NCBI GenBank assembly: GCA_964618515.1
Contig: CAZUAS010000001.1
Coordinates: 1 to 64,000 of the forward strand
From: JAFGNW01 sp964618515
GTDB lineage: Bacteria; Zixibacteria; MSB-5A5; GN15; FEB-12
Direction of reading: 5' to 3'
DNA: 64,000 nt
The position numbers and the translations under genes were made by a program. Below are positions 43,244 to 51,953 of the stretch, one piece after another (position 1 is the first letter of the stretch; every line of letters starts with the position of its first letter). The notes under the pieces were generated by a model. The model ran no database searches and had not been told where the DNA came from. It was given only the letters and a program-made list of their open reading frames with translations.

Positions 43244-44041
43244 ATGAAAATAGGCTTTGTTCAAATGGCTCCGGTGCTCGCTGAGGCAACCACCAATATG
43301 AACACCATCGCCCGGCTTATCGACCGGATTCCCGACGCCGATCTGGTGGTTCTCCCGGAACTTTGCAACTCGGGCTACAACTTCCAATCCGAAAAGCAGG
43401 CTCTCCAAACGGCGGAGGAAATTTCCGACAGCCGCTATATCAAGCACCTGCTCTCACTGTGCCGCAAATATAATTGTCATATTGTTTCGGGTTTCAATGA
43501 ACGGGAAGGCGACCGCCTGTACAATAGCGCCGTGCTGGTCAGTCCCGGCGGTTATCTCGGTAAATACCGTAAACTGCACCTGTTTTTTAACGAACTGGAT
43601 TATTTCACACCCGGCGATTGCGGCCTGCCGGTTTTTGATATCGGCGGCTGCAAAATCGGCATGCTGATATGTTTCGACTGGATGTTCCCCGAGGTCTGGC
43701 GCATCATGGCCCTGCAGGGTGCGGATATCATCTGCCATCCCTCGAACCTGGTTATCCCCGAACTCTGTCAGCGAGCGGTACCGGTACACTCTCTGATTAA
43801 CAGGGTTTTCAGCATCACCGCCAACCGCTTCGGTACCGAGGGCAACCTGACTTTCACCGGCCTTTCACTCATTACCGACCCGAAAGGCGAAATCCTCTGC
43901 CAGGCCGGCGCCGACCGTGAGGAAGCCGTGTCCATCGAAATCGACATCTATAAGGCTCGCAACAAAAACGTCACCACTCGTAACCATGTTATATTTGACC
44001 GCCGCCCGCATGAATATAAAAAAATCGTCGAGCCGGGATAA
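43244..44041 (+). CDS. Carbon-nitrogen hydrolase (nitrilase superfamily)
   Basis: A 265-residue amidase-like enzyme with the complete triad E39 (VVLPELCNSGY), K110 (GKYRKLHLF) and C143 (MLICFDWMFPE). It hydrolyses a C-N bond in an unidentified amide; the subgroup resembles the aliphatic amidase/N-carbamoylputrescine branch. AAAGG precedes the ATG. It begins 83 bases after the spermidine-synthase-like gene on the same strand; the pairing is suggestive of polyamine chemistry but not proof. Confidence 0.9.
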   Translation: MKIGFVQMAPVLAEATTNMNTIARLIDRIPDADLVVLPELCNSGYNFQSEKQALQTAEEISDSRYIKHLLSLCRKYNCHIVSGFNEREGDRLYNSAVLVSPGGYLGKYRKLHLFFNELDYFTPGDCGLPVFDIGGCKIGMLICFDWMFPEVWRIMALQGADIICHPSNLVIPELCQRAVPVHSLINRVFSITANRFGTEGNLTFTGLSLITDPKGEILCQAGADREEAVSIEIDIYKARNKNVTTRNHVIFDRRPHEYKKIVEPG

Positions 44042-44070
44042 AAAACAGACCGCATATAAGCGAACAGCGC

Positions 44071-44610
44071 CTACTTGACAATTTTGATACACTGTTTGAA
44101 GGCTTCGCCCTCGGCAATATGCAGCATTTCAAAGAGCGCCATCTCCACGCTGGTGATTTTGCCGCCGCGCTGCATTATCGCCCGGATGCCGGTCTCCCGG
44201 TTTTCCGGTGTCCGCGAAGAAACGGCATCCGCCACCAGGTAAACCTCGTAGCCCCGGTCCAGTAAATCCTGCGCCGTCTGATAAACGCAAACATGGGTTT
44301 CCATCCCGCACAGCAAAACCTGGTGGCGTCCGGTGTTCTTAAGCCCGGCCATGAATGCCTCATTACCGCAGCAACTGAAAGTATTTTTTACCAGCGGTTG
44401 TAAACCCGTCAGATTTTCCCTTATCAGCGGGATGGTATCACCGAGCTTGTCGGGAAGCTGCTCGTTCCAGAGAAGCGGCAGGCCGAGTGCTTTCGCTCCT
44501 TTAATCAGCTTCACGATGTTTTCAAAAAAATTATCCCGGTCATACATCAATGTCGCCAGCCGCCCCTGAATATCCACGATAACCAAAACCGTATCGTCTT
44601 TTTTCAGCAC
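44071..44610 (-). CDS. Isochorismatase-family cysteine hydrolase (YcaC-like)
   Basis: A 179-residue cysteine hydrolase with triad D13 (IVDIQGRL), K75 (PLVKNTFSC) and C108 (GMETHVCVYQTA). The pattern fits the YcaC branch of the isochorismatase/nicotinamidase superfamily; substrates of that branch are mostly unknown. It starts with GTG, preceded by GAGG at 7 bases, and has its own promoter near 44.7 kb. Confidence 0.88.
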   Translation of the reverse strand: MLKKDDTVLVIVDIQGRLATLMYDRDNFFENIVKLIKGAKALGLPLLWNEQLPDKLGDTIPLIRENLTGLQPLVKNTFSCCGNEAFMAGLKNTGRHQVLLCGMETHVCVYQTAQDLLDRGYEVYLVADAVSSRTPENRETGIRAIMQRGGKITSVEMALFEMLHIAEGEAFKQCIKIVK

Positions 44611-44692
44611 GTTAAAACCTCATCTTTACTTTCTATTTTATTTATGCATAACCAAGCGGGCACATAATTGTTCCAACCTGTTCCTGATAATT

Positions 44693-44720
44693 ATTATATG
44701 CAAGTCTCATATTTAAGCAA
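44693..44720 (-). promoter_or_regulatory. Candidate promoter of the isochorismatase-type gene
   Basis: Minus-strand TTGCTT (44720-44715), a 16-base spacer and a perfect TATAAT (44698-44693), about 85 bases before the GTG start. Confidence 0.55.
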
Positions 44721-44839
44721 GTCTATCTTTTGTTGGTTCACTTGAAAATGAGAATCCGGTCAGGTACCGGCTTTGTATATTCATGTCGGGGGCGCATATC
44801 ACCTTGACGCGACTGTGTCAAGAGAACAAAAGCTTAAAA

Positions 44840-46924
44840 CTACAATACCTTTTTTTGAGCCGGATTTTTTTCGGCGATGACTTTATCAGCGAGTTCATTT
44901 GGCAACGGCGAGTATTCCAGAAATTCCATCGAAAAATTAGCCCGGCCGCTGGACAATGTGCGCAGAGCCGAGGCATAACCGAACATCTCCATCAACGGCA
45001 CGGTGCCGCTCAGTTTCTGCGAACCCTTGCGGTGACGGCGCATGTTGTTGATTTTACCCCGGCGGCGGTTGATATCGCCGATTATGTCGCCTATATATTC
45101 ATCGGGTGTGTTGACCTCGAGCTTCATCAGTGGTTCCAGAAGCCGAGGCGACGCCTTGTGGATTATTTCCCGGAGCGCCTGTTCGGTACCGATACGAAAA
45201 GCCATCTCGCTGGAATCGACTTCATGAAAACCGCCGTCCACCAGCACGAATTTCACGTCCACCATCGGGAACCCCGCCAGTAAACCTTTCTCGACTATCA
45301 GACGGAAACCTTTTTCGACCGCGGGTATAAATTCACGCGGGATGTTACCGCCCCGGACATGGTCAACAAACTCGATGCCCTTACCATGGTTCGGTTCCAG
45401 ACGGTAAATAATATGGGCAAACTGACCTTTGCCACCGGTTTGTTTTTTATACCGGTAGTCGTGGCTGACTTCCCGGTTTATCGTTTCTCGAAAGGCGACC
45501 GCCGGCTGACCCACCACCACCTCGACCTTATGCTCGGTCTTCAGGCGGTCCACGACAATCTCAAGGTGCAGTTCACCCATTCCGGAAATAACCGTTTCCC
45601 CGGTTTCTTCCTCGTAATGAGCTTTGAACGAGGGATCCTCCAGTTTCAATTTACCCAGCGCATGAGCCATTTTTTCGCGGTCATTTTTATCGACCGTTTC
45701 GATTCGCATATCCAGAACCGTCTCGGGGTAATGAATATTTTCCAGAAGAATCGGGTTGGCTTCGTCGCACAGGGTATCCCCAGTAGTGGTATATTTCATC
45801 CCTATCAGGGCACCGATATCGCCGGTTCTAAGCTCGGCTACCTCTTCGCGACGGTCGGCGTGAATACGCATTATGCGTCCGATGCGTTCCCGCCGCTTTT
45901 TGGTGGAATTATAAACATAACAGCCCGCTTTTAATACACCCGAATATATCCGGATAAATGTCTGCTGCCCGACAAAAGTATCGTTGATGATTTTAAATGC
46001 CAGAGCCGAGAACGGCCGCTTATCGGACGGCTTGCGGGAGATGGTTTGGTTCGGGTTGGAGCAATCCTGGCCGCTTATAATCCCGCGGTCCACCGGCGAG
46101 GGCAGGTAGTCCACCACGGCATCCAGAAGCAGTTGAATACCCTTATTTTTAAAAGCGCTCCCGCAGAATACCGGGGTTATACAGATACCCATAACTGCAT
46201 GGCGGGCGGCACGCTTGATATCCTCAACGGTTATCTCTTCCTCGTTCAAATATTTCGCCATTAGACTTTCATCAAAATCGGCCAGCCGGGTCACGAGGTT
46301 TTCGTGAAGTTTCGCCGCCTGGACCTGAAATGACTCCGGAATTTCGGAAACTACCCGGACCAGGCGGTCAAAAGTTATGACCTTCATGGTCACCAGGTCG
46401 ATTATACCTTCCAGTTCCTGCCCATTCATAACCGGAATCTGGAAGGGTACGGCATTGGCTCCCAACATTTCGTTCATCATTTCAACCGTGTTGAAAAAAT
46501 CCGCGCCCGGACGGTCCATCTTGTTGACAAAGGCAATCCGCGGGACCATGTAACGGTCGGCCTGGTGCCAGACGGTTTCACTTTGCGGTTCCACTCCGCC
46601 GACCGCACAGAACACCATCACAATACCATCGAGAACTCGCAAAGAACGCTCTACCTCGAGCGTGAAATCGATATGTCCGGGAGTGTCGATAATGTTTATC
46701 TGGTGATCCAGCCAGCTGGTCGTGATAGCCGCCGATGAGATGGTTATCCCCCGCTCCTGTTCCTGCTTCATGAAATCCATCACGGCCTGGCCGTTGTGCA
46801 CCTCGCCGATGCGGTGAATCATTCCCGTAAAGAACAATATCCGTTCCGTGGTGGTCGTTTTGCCGGCGTCAATATGAGCGACAATACCGATATTGCGTAT
46901 CTTTTGAGTAATCACAGCCTCCAA
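44840..46924 (-). CDS. fusA: Translation elongation factor G
   Basis: A 694-residue translocation GTPase with all five domains. G1 is AHIDAGKTT (16-24), then the RGITISSAA switch, DTPGH (G3) and NKMD (G4). Domain IV begins around KKQTGGKGQFAHI and the C-terminal domain V is complete. The start is TTG (46924) with GGGAG 7 bases upstream. It stands alone, away from rpsL, rpsG and tuf, so it may be a second EF-G (for example a recycling-type paralogue) rather than the str-operon copy. Confidence 0.93.
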   Translation of the reverse strand: MEAVITQKIRNIGIVAHIDAGKTTTTERILFFTGMIHRIGEVHNGQAVMDFMKQEQERGITISSAAITTSWLDHQINIIDTPGHIDFTLEVERSLRVLDGIVMVFCAVGGVEPQSETVWHQADRYMVPRIAFVNKMDRPGADFFNTVEMMNEMLGANAVPFQIPVMNGQELEGIIDLVTMKVITFDRLVRVVSEIPESFQVQAAKLHENLVTRLADFDESLMAKYLNEEEITVEDIKRAARHAVMGICITPVFCGSAFKNKGIQLLLDAVVDYLPSPVDRGIISGQDCSNPNQTISRKPSDKRPFSALAFKIINDTFVGQQTFIRIYSGVLKAGCYVYNSTKKRRERIGRIMRIHADRREEVAELRTGDIGALIGMKYTTTGDTLCDEANPILLENIHYPETVLDMRIETVDKNDREKMAHALGKLKLEDPSFKAHYEEETGETVISGMGELHLEIVVDRLKTEHKVEVVVGQPAVAFRETINREVSHDYRYKKQTGGKGQFAHIIYRLEPNHGKGIEFVDHVRGGNIPREFIPAVEKGFRLIVEKGLLAGFPMVDVKFVLVDGGFHEVDSSEMAFRIGTEQALREIIHKASPRLLEPLMKLEVNTPDEYIGDIIGDINRRRGKINNMRRHRKGSQKLSGTVPLMEMFGYASALRTLSSGRANFSMEFLEYSPLPNELADKVIAEKNPAQKKVL

Positions 46925-47041
46925 TTATAAACTCCCGGGTAACTACAGGTTGTTAAGAAATTACTACTTAGAAAATAGGGTTCAGCCTGTTTTCGTAAAC
47001 CTGTAATCAAAACCACCCAAAAAAGTTCAAAAAAAGGTGAC

Positions 47042-47070
47042 AATATATATCAAAAAAAACAAGATGTCAA
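47042..47070 (-). promoter_or_regulatory. Strong promoter of the EF-G gene
   Basis: Minus-strand TTGACA (47070-47065), a 17-base spacer and TATATT (47047-47042). The leader is about 110 bases and contains the inverted pair ACAGGTT/AACCTGT (near 46947-47009). The remainder of 47071-47254 is very AT-rich with no coding signal. Confidence 0.7.
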
Positions 47071-47254
47071 AAAATCTTTCATTATTATTGTAACCAATTG
47101 ATTATAAAACACTTATGCGGACGCAACTTATCTTCTGAAACCACCTTTTTTAAGGGGAAAAATAAAAAAAGTATTAATTTTTTTCTTAATCATAAACAGT
47201 TATATCATATAAAACGTAAAAGAATTATTAATCATCAACAAGAATGGTAAAAAG

Positions 47255-48469
47255 ATGAATGGTGTTAAAAAACACGAAGACGCGCTGTCGGCACATGTTT
47301 TTTATAGCCATCCCGTCTATAAAACCGATTTTACATCGGCTTCCGATGTTTACCTTTATGATTCCTCTGGCCGCCAATATATGGATTTTGAATCCGGCAT
47401 CTGGTGTGCCTCGCTGGGTCATAACCATCCCGCCATTGCAGAATCTATTCATAAACAGCTGGACAAAGTAATTCATCTGGGGGCAACAGTCACATCACCT
47501 TTAACGGAAGAAACCGCAATCACGCTTTTACGTCACACCCCGTTTGAACATGGACAAGCTGTTTTTCTCAGCTCCGGAAGTGAGGCGGTGGAACTGAGCC
47601 TGAAACTGGCCCGGCTTTTTACCGGTCGAAACCGGCTGGTAACCTTCACCCGAAGTTACCTGGGAGCTTACGGCTTTTCCGGACAGCTTGATAATACTAA
47701 TTGCTGGCAACTGGTTGACATCGATAATTGTCTGGGTTGCTCCGAAGAAAAGTGTACCTGGTCCTGCGGGGCGCTCAAGCATATCAAGCCCGACATGACT
47801 GCCGCATTTATTATCGAACCGGTGCTTGCTTCGGGCGGCATACTATTCCCTCCGACCAAATGCGTTAAATTCTTAGCCGGCGAAATTAACAGCACCGGCG
47901 GCTTATTCATTACCAATGAAGTTACCACCGGCCTGGGACGAACCGGCCGATGGCTGGGTGTTGAACATCACGAAGTAACTCCCGATCTGATCGTTTTCGG
48001 AAAAACTCTGGGCAACGGCTACCCTGTCAGCGCGGTGGCCATGTCACGTCAGGTCGCCGACATGCTTCTTACAAAAGATTTTTATTACGTCCAGTCTCAC
48101 CAAAACGACCCTCTGGGTTGTGCGGTAGCAAAAACCGTTCTTGAGACTCTTGAGAAGGAAAAACTGATTGACCGTTCTCAAAAGCTCGGCGAATTTTTTA
48201 AAAAACAACTTGGTGAACTGCAATCGAAACATAATCTCATAAAGGATATAAGAGGTTTCGGTCTTATGTACGGTTTGGAATTGAATAGCAAACTGACCGG
48301 CGGTGAAAAAGGTGTTGTTGCCATCGTCAAAAACATGTTGGCGCATGGTTTCTATATCGGTTCCAAACCCAAATTAAATCTTTTAAGGTTTTTCCCGCCA
48401 TTAACAATTCGTGAAGAGCATATACTTGAGCTTTGCCGGACTATGGGAAATATTTTTTTGAAATTGTAA
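47255..48469 (+). CDS. Class III aminotransferase-like protein with Cys cluster and Asn at the PLP-Asp position
   Basis: A 404-residue PLP fold-type I protein of the acetylornithine/4-aminobutyrate aminotransferase group. The PLP lysine K250 (VFGKTLGNGYP) and SSGSEAVELSLKLAR are normal. The residue that binds the PLP ring nitrogen, Asp in the DEVxTGxGRTG motif, is N221 here (ITNEVTTGLGRTG). In addition, C159, C162, C167 and C171 form a CxxCx4Cx3C cluster in a loop between SGQLDNTNC and IIEPV, suggesting a metal or Fe-S site. It begins a two-gene unit with a methyltransferase 58 bases downstream. Reaction unknown; it may have unusual or reduced transaminase activity. Confidence 0.85.
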   Translation: MNGVKKHEDALSAHVFYSHPVYKTDFTSASDVYLYDSSGRQYMDFESGIWCASLGHNHPAIAESIHKQLDKVIHLGATVTSPLTEETAITLLRHTPFEHGQAVFLSSGSEAVELSLKLARLFTGRNRLVTFTRSYLGAYGFSGQLDNTNCWQLVDIDNCLGCSEEKCTWSCGALKHIKPDMTAAFIIEPVLASGGILFPPTKCVKFLAGEINSTGGLFITNEVTTGLGRTGRWLGVEHHEVTPDLIVFGKTLGNGYPVSAVAMSRQVADMLLTKDFYYVQSHQNDPLGCAVAKTVLETLEKEKLIDRSQKLGEFFKKQLGELQSKHNLIKDIRGFGLMYGLELNSKLTGGEKGVVAIVKNMLAHGFYIGSKPKLNLLRFFPPLTIREEHILELCRTMGNIFLKL

Positions 48470-48526
48470 AAAAATGTTCATTCATAAAAGAACTATAGAG
48501 AAAATAAAAGAAAGAAAGGCGCGGTT

Positions 48527-49096
48527 ATGGGTTTGGAGAATCCCAGTTCTTTTGATGTTATGACCCATACTCTCTTTTTTCGTCTGATGGGTCCGTTATA
48601 TAAAAAATATATCCGGAGTCTGGGTTTACAGGGTAATGAAAAAATACTGGAGTTCGGCTGTGGTTCCGGAGAAGCCTCGCATTTTTTAGCTGATATCTTA
48701 AATAAAGACGGCGGGCATTTAACCTGCCTGGATATTTCCGAATCCTGGATAAAAGCCGTCAAAAAGAGATTGAAAAAATATCGGAATACTGATTTTATGA
48801 CCGGCGATATTCTTAAACTGTCATTCGACCGGACATCCTACGATGGCGTTTTTATCCATTATGTGCTGCACGATATCGACCCCCAACTTCGTCCGCAGGT
48901 CATCCGGTCTCTGACCGCACTGTTAAAAAATGGCGGGAAAATTTTCATCCGGGAACCGAACAAAGCCGGACACGGGATGTCAGCCGCTGAAATAAAAAAA
49001 CTGATGTCCGATTGCGGACTCATAGAAACCAGGGGAACAACAGAGAAAAACTTGTTCTTGGGGACTTTTTTCACCGGTATTTTCAACAAACCGTGA
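48527..49096 (+). CDS. Small class I SAM-dependent methyltransferase
   Basis: A 189-residue methyltransferase: SAM-binding ILEFGCGSGEASHFLAD (about 38-54), CLDISESWI (acidic ligand), GDILKL and DGVFIHYVLHDI. AAGAAAGG precedes the ATG. It follows the aminotransferase-like gene by 58 bases and is probably co-transcribed, so the two may modify the same metabolite. The acceptor is not identifiable. Confidence 0.85.
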   Translation: MGLENPSSFDVMTHTLFFRLMGPLYKKYIRSLGLQGNEKILEFGCGSGEASHFLADILNKDGGHLTCLDISESWIKAVKKRLKKYRNTDFMTGDILKLSFDRTSYDGVFIHYVLHDIDPQLRPQVIRSLTALLKNGGKIFIREPNKAGHGMSAAEIKKLMSDCGLIETRGTTEKNLFLGTFFTGIFNKP

Positions 49097-49113
49097 AAAG
49101 ACTAACTGACATA

Positions 49114-49142
49114 AACCGGCTATTCATGATGGAAAGCCGGTT
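49114..49142. terminator. Bidirectional hairpin between convergent genes
   Basis: AACCGGCT (49114-49121) and AGCCGGTT (49135-49142) form a perfect 8-bp stem with a 13-base loop, followed on the plus strand by a short T-rich tail (CTTTCGTT). A weak terminator for the methyltransferase gene and possibly for the MgtC gene. Confidence 0.5.
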
Positions 49143-49160
49143 CTTTCGTTCGTAAAATCG

Positions 49161-50402
49161 TCAAAAAAGAAAAATAACGGGTACATGCAGCAGCGCCCAG
49201 AGACCATAACGCCACCCGGTTGCGGTACGCGCTTCCCGGGCGAGGAAACCGAAATATACTCCCTTCATGATTGTATTACTCATCATCGAAATGATAATTG
49301 CCATAACCATCAGGTTCTGAGGATGGAGCGGTTTATTTACCAGCGACAGAATAAAAGGGTCGATATCGGTTACTCCGACAAGCGCGGAAAGCACCACCAA
49401 ACCGGTATTGCCGTAAAACTGTTGAATGAAAACTGTAGCCACCGACAGGAGTACGAACAGAACAGCAAAAATAAGAGCTGGTTTCAATTCAAACGGGTTG
49501 GGCGGGGCCTGAACGAATGTCCGGGGGATATCCTTTTTTATTGTCTTAAAACGTACCGATAATACGAGCCCCACTACCGACAGCAGGACCAGTTGCAGCC
49601 AGAGCCAGGACACCACTTCCGGATTGATTATCCACACCAAAACCAGAATCCTCAGGTACATGACACTGCCGGCCAGGATCGAGGCCTGCAAAGCGTTGAA
49701 ACTCTGCTGGGGCGATTTTTGGGCTATCCGTCCGGCGGTCACACTCACCGCCGTGCTGGAAACGATGCCACCCAGCAGACCCGACAGCCACAAACCCACC
49801 CGGCTGCCGAATTTTTTAGAAAGGAAATATCCCCCAAAGCCGACCGCCGAAACCAGCACCACAATCTGCCAGATTTGCCGGGGATTAAGACTGAACTGGG
49901 TGTATTCCTGGTCAGGCAGAACAGGCATGATTATCAAGGTGATCAACAGGAACTTGATAACCGCCAAAAACTCCGCTTTATCCAGACTTTCCACATATTT
50001 TTCTATCTTGGCTTTTTCCGAAAGAAGGAACGTGCCGACAATACCCAGCGCCAGAGGCACCCAGATATCGGCTAAAAGGCAGAGCGCCCCGGTTATAAAC
50101 GTCAGTATGGCCGCCACCTCGCTGGTCCAGCCGACATGCCCCTCCTTGAGCTTGGCCAGGTAACCGATTACCGCCAGCGAGCTGATAGAAATCATCCCCA
50201 CCGGCAGGACCCAGGGTACCCCGACATGAAACAACCAGGCGCATCCGAATCCGAACACGCCTATCAAAGAATAGGTTCTTACCCCGGCAAAAACCCGCCC
50301 TTTGGTCAGATGACCGGAACTTTCGCGTTCTAGGCCGACCAGGAAGGCAATCCCCAATGCTATAAAAAACCGCAGATAAAGCGGCAACTGGATATCTTCC
50401 AT
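49161..50402 (-). CDS. MgtC/SapB family membrane protein with DUF4010
   Basis: A 413-residue inner-membrane protein. The N-terminal 140 residues are the MgtC/SapB domain (FFIALGIAFLVGLERESSGH, AGVRTYSLIGVFG), and the remainder is the DUF4010 membrane domain (GLLGGIVSSTAVSVTAGRIA, GVTDIDPFILSL). Proteins of this type are linked to Mg2+ homeostasis or acid and membrane-potential stress; the transport activity is not settled. Monocistronic. Confidence 0.88.
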   Translation of the reverse strand: MEDIQLPLYLRFFIALGIAFLVGLERESSGHLTKGRVFAGVRTYSLIGVFGFGCAWLFHVGVPWVLPVGMISISSLAVIGYLAKLKEGHVGWTSEVAAILTFITGALCLLADIWVPLALGIVGTFLLSEKAKIEKYVESLDKAEFLAVIKFLLITLIIMPVLPDQEYTQFSLNPRQIWQIVVLVSAVGFGGYFLSKKFGSRVGLWLSGLLGGIVSSTAVSVTAGRIAQKSPQQSFNALQASILAGSVMYLRILVLVWIINPEVVSWLWLQLVLLSVVGLVLSVRFKTIKKDIPRTFVQAPPNPFELKPALIFAVLFVLLSVATVFIQQFYGNTGLVVLSALVGVTDIDPFILSLVNKPLHPQNLMVMAIIISMMSNTIMKGVYFGFLAREARTATGWRYGLWALLHVPVIFLF

Positions 50403-50502
50403 TTGTTATCCTCTGACAAAAACTCGGTTCAATCAGGAACGAATAAAGCTAAAGGGGTTCAAATTTATTGGCAAGTTTTTTTAAATCTGCGGATTTCTTA
50501 AA

Positions 50503-50575
50503 AAGAACCGTCCGTGACAATTTTTTTTAGATTCTCGATATCCGGCTCATGTCAAAATCGTCACGAACGGCTCTT
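50503..50575. repeat. Imperfect 16-bp inverted repeat upstream of the MgtC gene
   Basis: AAGAACCGTCCGTGAC (50503-50518) and GTCACGAACGGCTCTT (50560-50575) pair at 14 of 16 positions across a 41-base loop that contains TTTTTTTT. It may be a leader structure for the MgtC gene (minus strand) or the trace of a small mobile element. Confidence 0.4.
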
Positions 50576-50750
50576 CTCTAACCTTATTTACGGGCAGGAT
50601 GCCAGAGAAACATGAGTCAGATACCGGCACTGTCGGTGTCAGCCTGGTCAGAGTTATAAGATGAAGGACAGTTGTCAAAGACATTAACATACTTATCGTT
50701 ACCTTCATCAGCATGATCGTGAATATATAACTAAAGGCATTTATTAACAG

Positions 50751-50980
50751 TACCGCCCGGATTTCTATCTGCCGGATTACAATCTTTTTCTTGAAATCTG
50801 CGGCTACGGTCATATGCCCCATTACCGTGAACGCATCGCTTTCAAAAAACGGTTGTATCGAAAAAACGACCTGCGCGTCGTTTTCATAAGCTATAACGGC
50901 CACGGCTCCCTGGAACAAAAAATCCGAAAGGAGCTGGAATTTTTTATAAATAAAACGAAATCATCTAAGAGTCAAGACAG
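50751..50980 (+). pseudogene. C-terminal remnant of a PD-(D/E)XK-like endonuclease
   Basis: An open frame without a start codon (a TAA lies at 50745-50747) reads YRPDFYLPDYNLFLEICGYG, then HYRERIAFKKRLYRK and LRVVFISYNGHGSLEQKI. The PDFYLPxYN...LEI...GY pattern is the core of small PD-(D/E)XK nucleases related to Vsr/DUF559-type and repair endonucleases. The N-terminal half is missing and the usual active-site Lys after Glu is absent (EIC). Its end overlaps the convergent THEP1 gene. Probably a decayed nuclease gene. Confidence 0.55.
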
Positions 50981-51492
50981 GCACGAACCCTATCAACCAT
51001 CTTCGGTACCAGTAAATCACGATTCTCGCGGGTAATCTCGTAAAGGTCAACATCCGCTCTTTTTTTTACTTCAGCTATGAATCCCCCGCCCTTCAAAGCG
51101 ATGGTGGCGATAACCAGCCGGTCCGAAGCCAGTGCCTTGTCCAAAAGACGGATAAATTTATCCGAGAAGCATTCCATTTTCCCGATTTCATCAATTACCA
51201 GAATTCTGTTCCGGGCGTCATTCAGGTCAAGCTTTTCGAGAAATTTTTCAAAACCCCTTACATCGACGCCATACCTGCCCACCCGGAACGAACTTGCCAC
51301 AGCCACTCCCGCCAGTACCCCCCGTCCGCCTTGCAACCCTTCCAGGGTAAAACCCTTTCGCACGCCGCCTTTCCTCATTTCCTCGGTATAAAAACCAACC
51401 GGGCTGTAAGGCGTCAATAGTCCGCAGATTTTTTTAATTAAAGTCGTCTTACCTACGCCCGGCACTCCGGTAATGAGGATATTTTTTTTCAT
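50965..51492 (-). CDS. THEP1-type nucleoside-triphosphatase
   Basis: A 175-residue P-loop NTPase: Walker A GVPGVGKTT near residue 9, the family segment VGFYTEEMRKGGVRKGF, Walker B ILVIDEIGKME, and the C-terminal ITRENRD. It matches the archaeal/bacterial THEP1 family, which hydrolyses various NTPs and whose cellular role is unclear. I start at ATG 51492; an upstream ATG at 51513 adds seven residues and has no better ribosome-binding site. Confidence 0.88.
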   Translation of the reverse strand: MKKNILITGVPGVGKTTLIKKICGLLTPYSPVGFYTEEMRKGGVRKGFTLEGLQGGRGVLAGVAVASSFRVGRYGVDVRGFEKFLEKLDLNDARNRILVIDEIGKMECFSDKFIRLLDKALASDRLVIATIALKGGGFIAEVKKRADVDLYEITRENRDLLVPKMVDRVRACLDS

Positions 51493-51846
51493 TTGTTCGT
51501 TTCTGCACTTCATTTATTGAAAACTATACTTGGCTGCCGGTATTAAAATAATATAATTATTCACCGGTGCGACAAGAACAAAATGGTGCTGGTCTCGCCA
51601 TCCCCGTTCAATCCGATATAATTAAACAACAGCTGTTAAATTATTCCCATTGTAATAAATGACCTGATAAGTCCCTAATACAAACCCGTTAATTTAGTTA
51701 TCATTCATTAACCTGTTTAAGCCATTTTTTTTATCGAAGTATCAATCCGTAAAAAACCGTCGCACTGATAATTTTTTTATTTGGATAAAATTAACTAAAC
51801 ATTATATTAAAAATAACTTGAACTCTTTATCTACATAATAGGGGAT

Positions 51847-51875
51847 TTGATTTTTATGTAGGTTCACTTTATAAC
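51847..51875 (+). promoter_or_regulatory. Promoter of the caspase-like lipoprotein gene
   Basis: TTGATT (51847-51852), a 17-base spacer and TATAAC (51870-51875). A perfect AGGAGG occurs at 51887-51892 without a start codon at usable distance. The rest of 51514-51846 is AT-rich and holds nothing recognisable. Confidence 0.5.
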
Positions 51876-51953
51876 CATCAAACAACAGGAGGATCGGCAA
51901 CAACAAAAAAGCTAATACTATTATTATTAACCTCACAGATGAAGGGAATTTGC

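Noticed and set aside
51887..51892. Perfect AGGAGG that might mark another tiny gene
   Set aside because: No ATG, GTG or TTG follows at 4-12 bases; the caspase-like gene starts more than 60 bases away.
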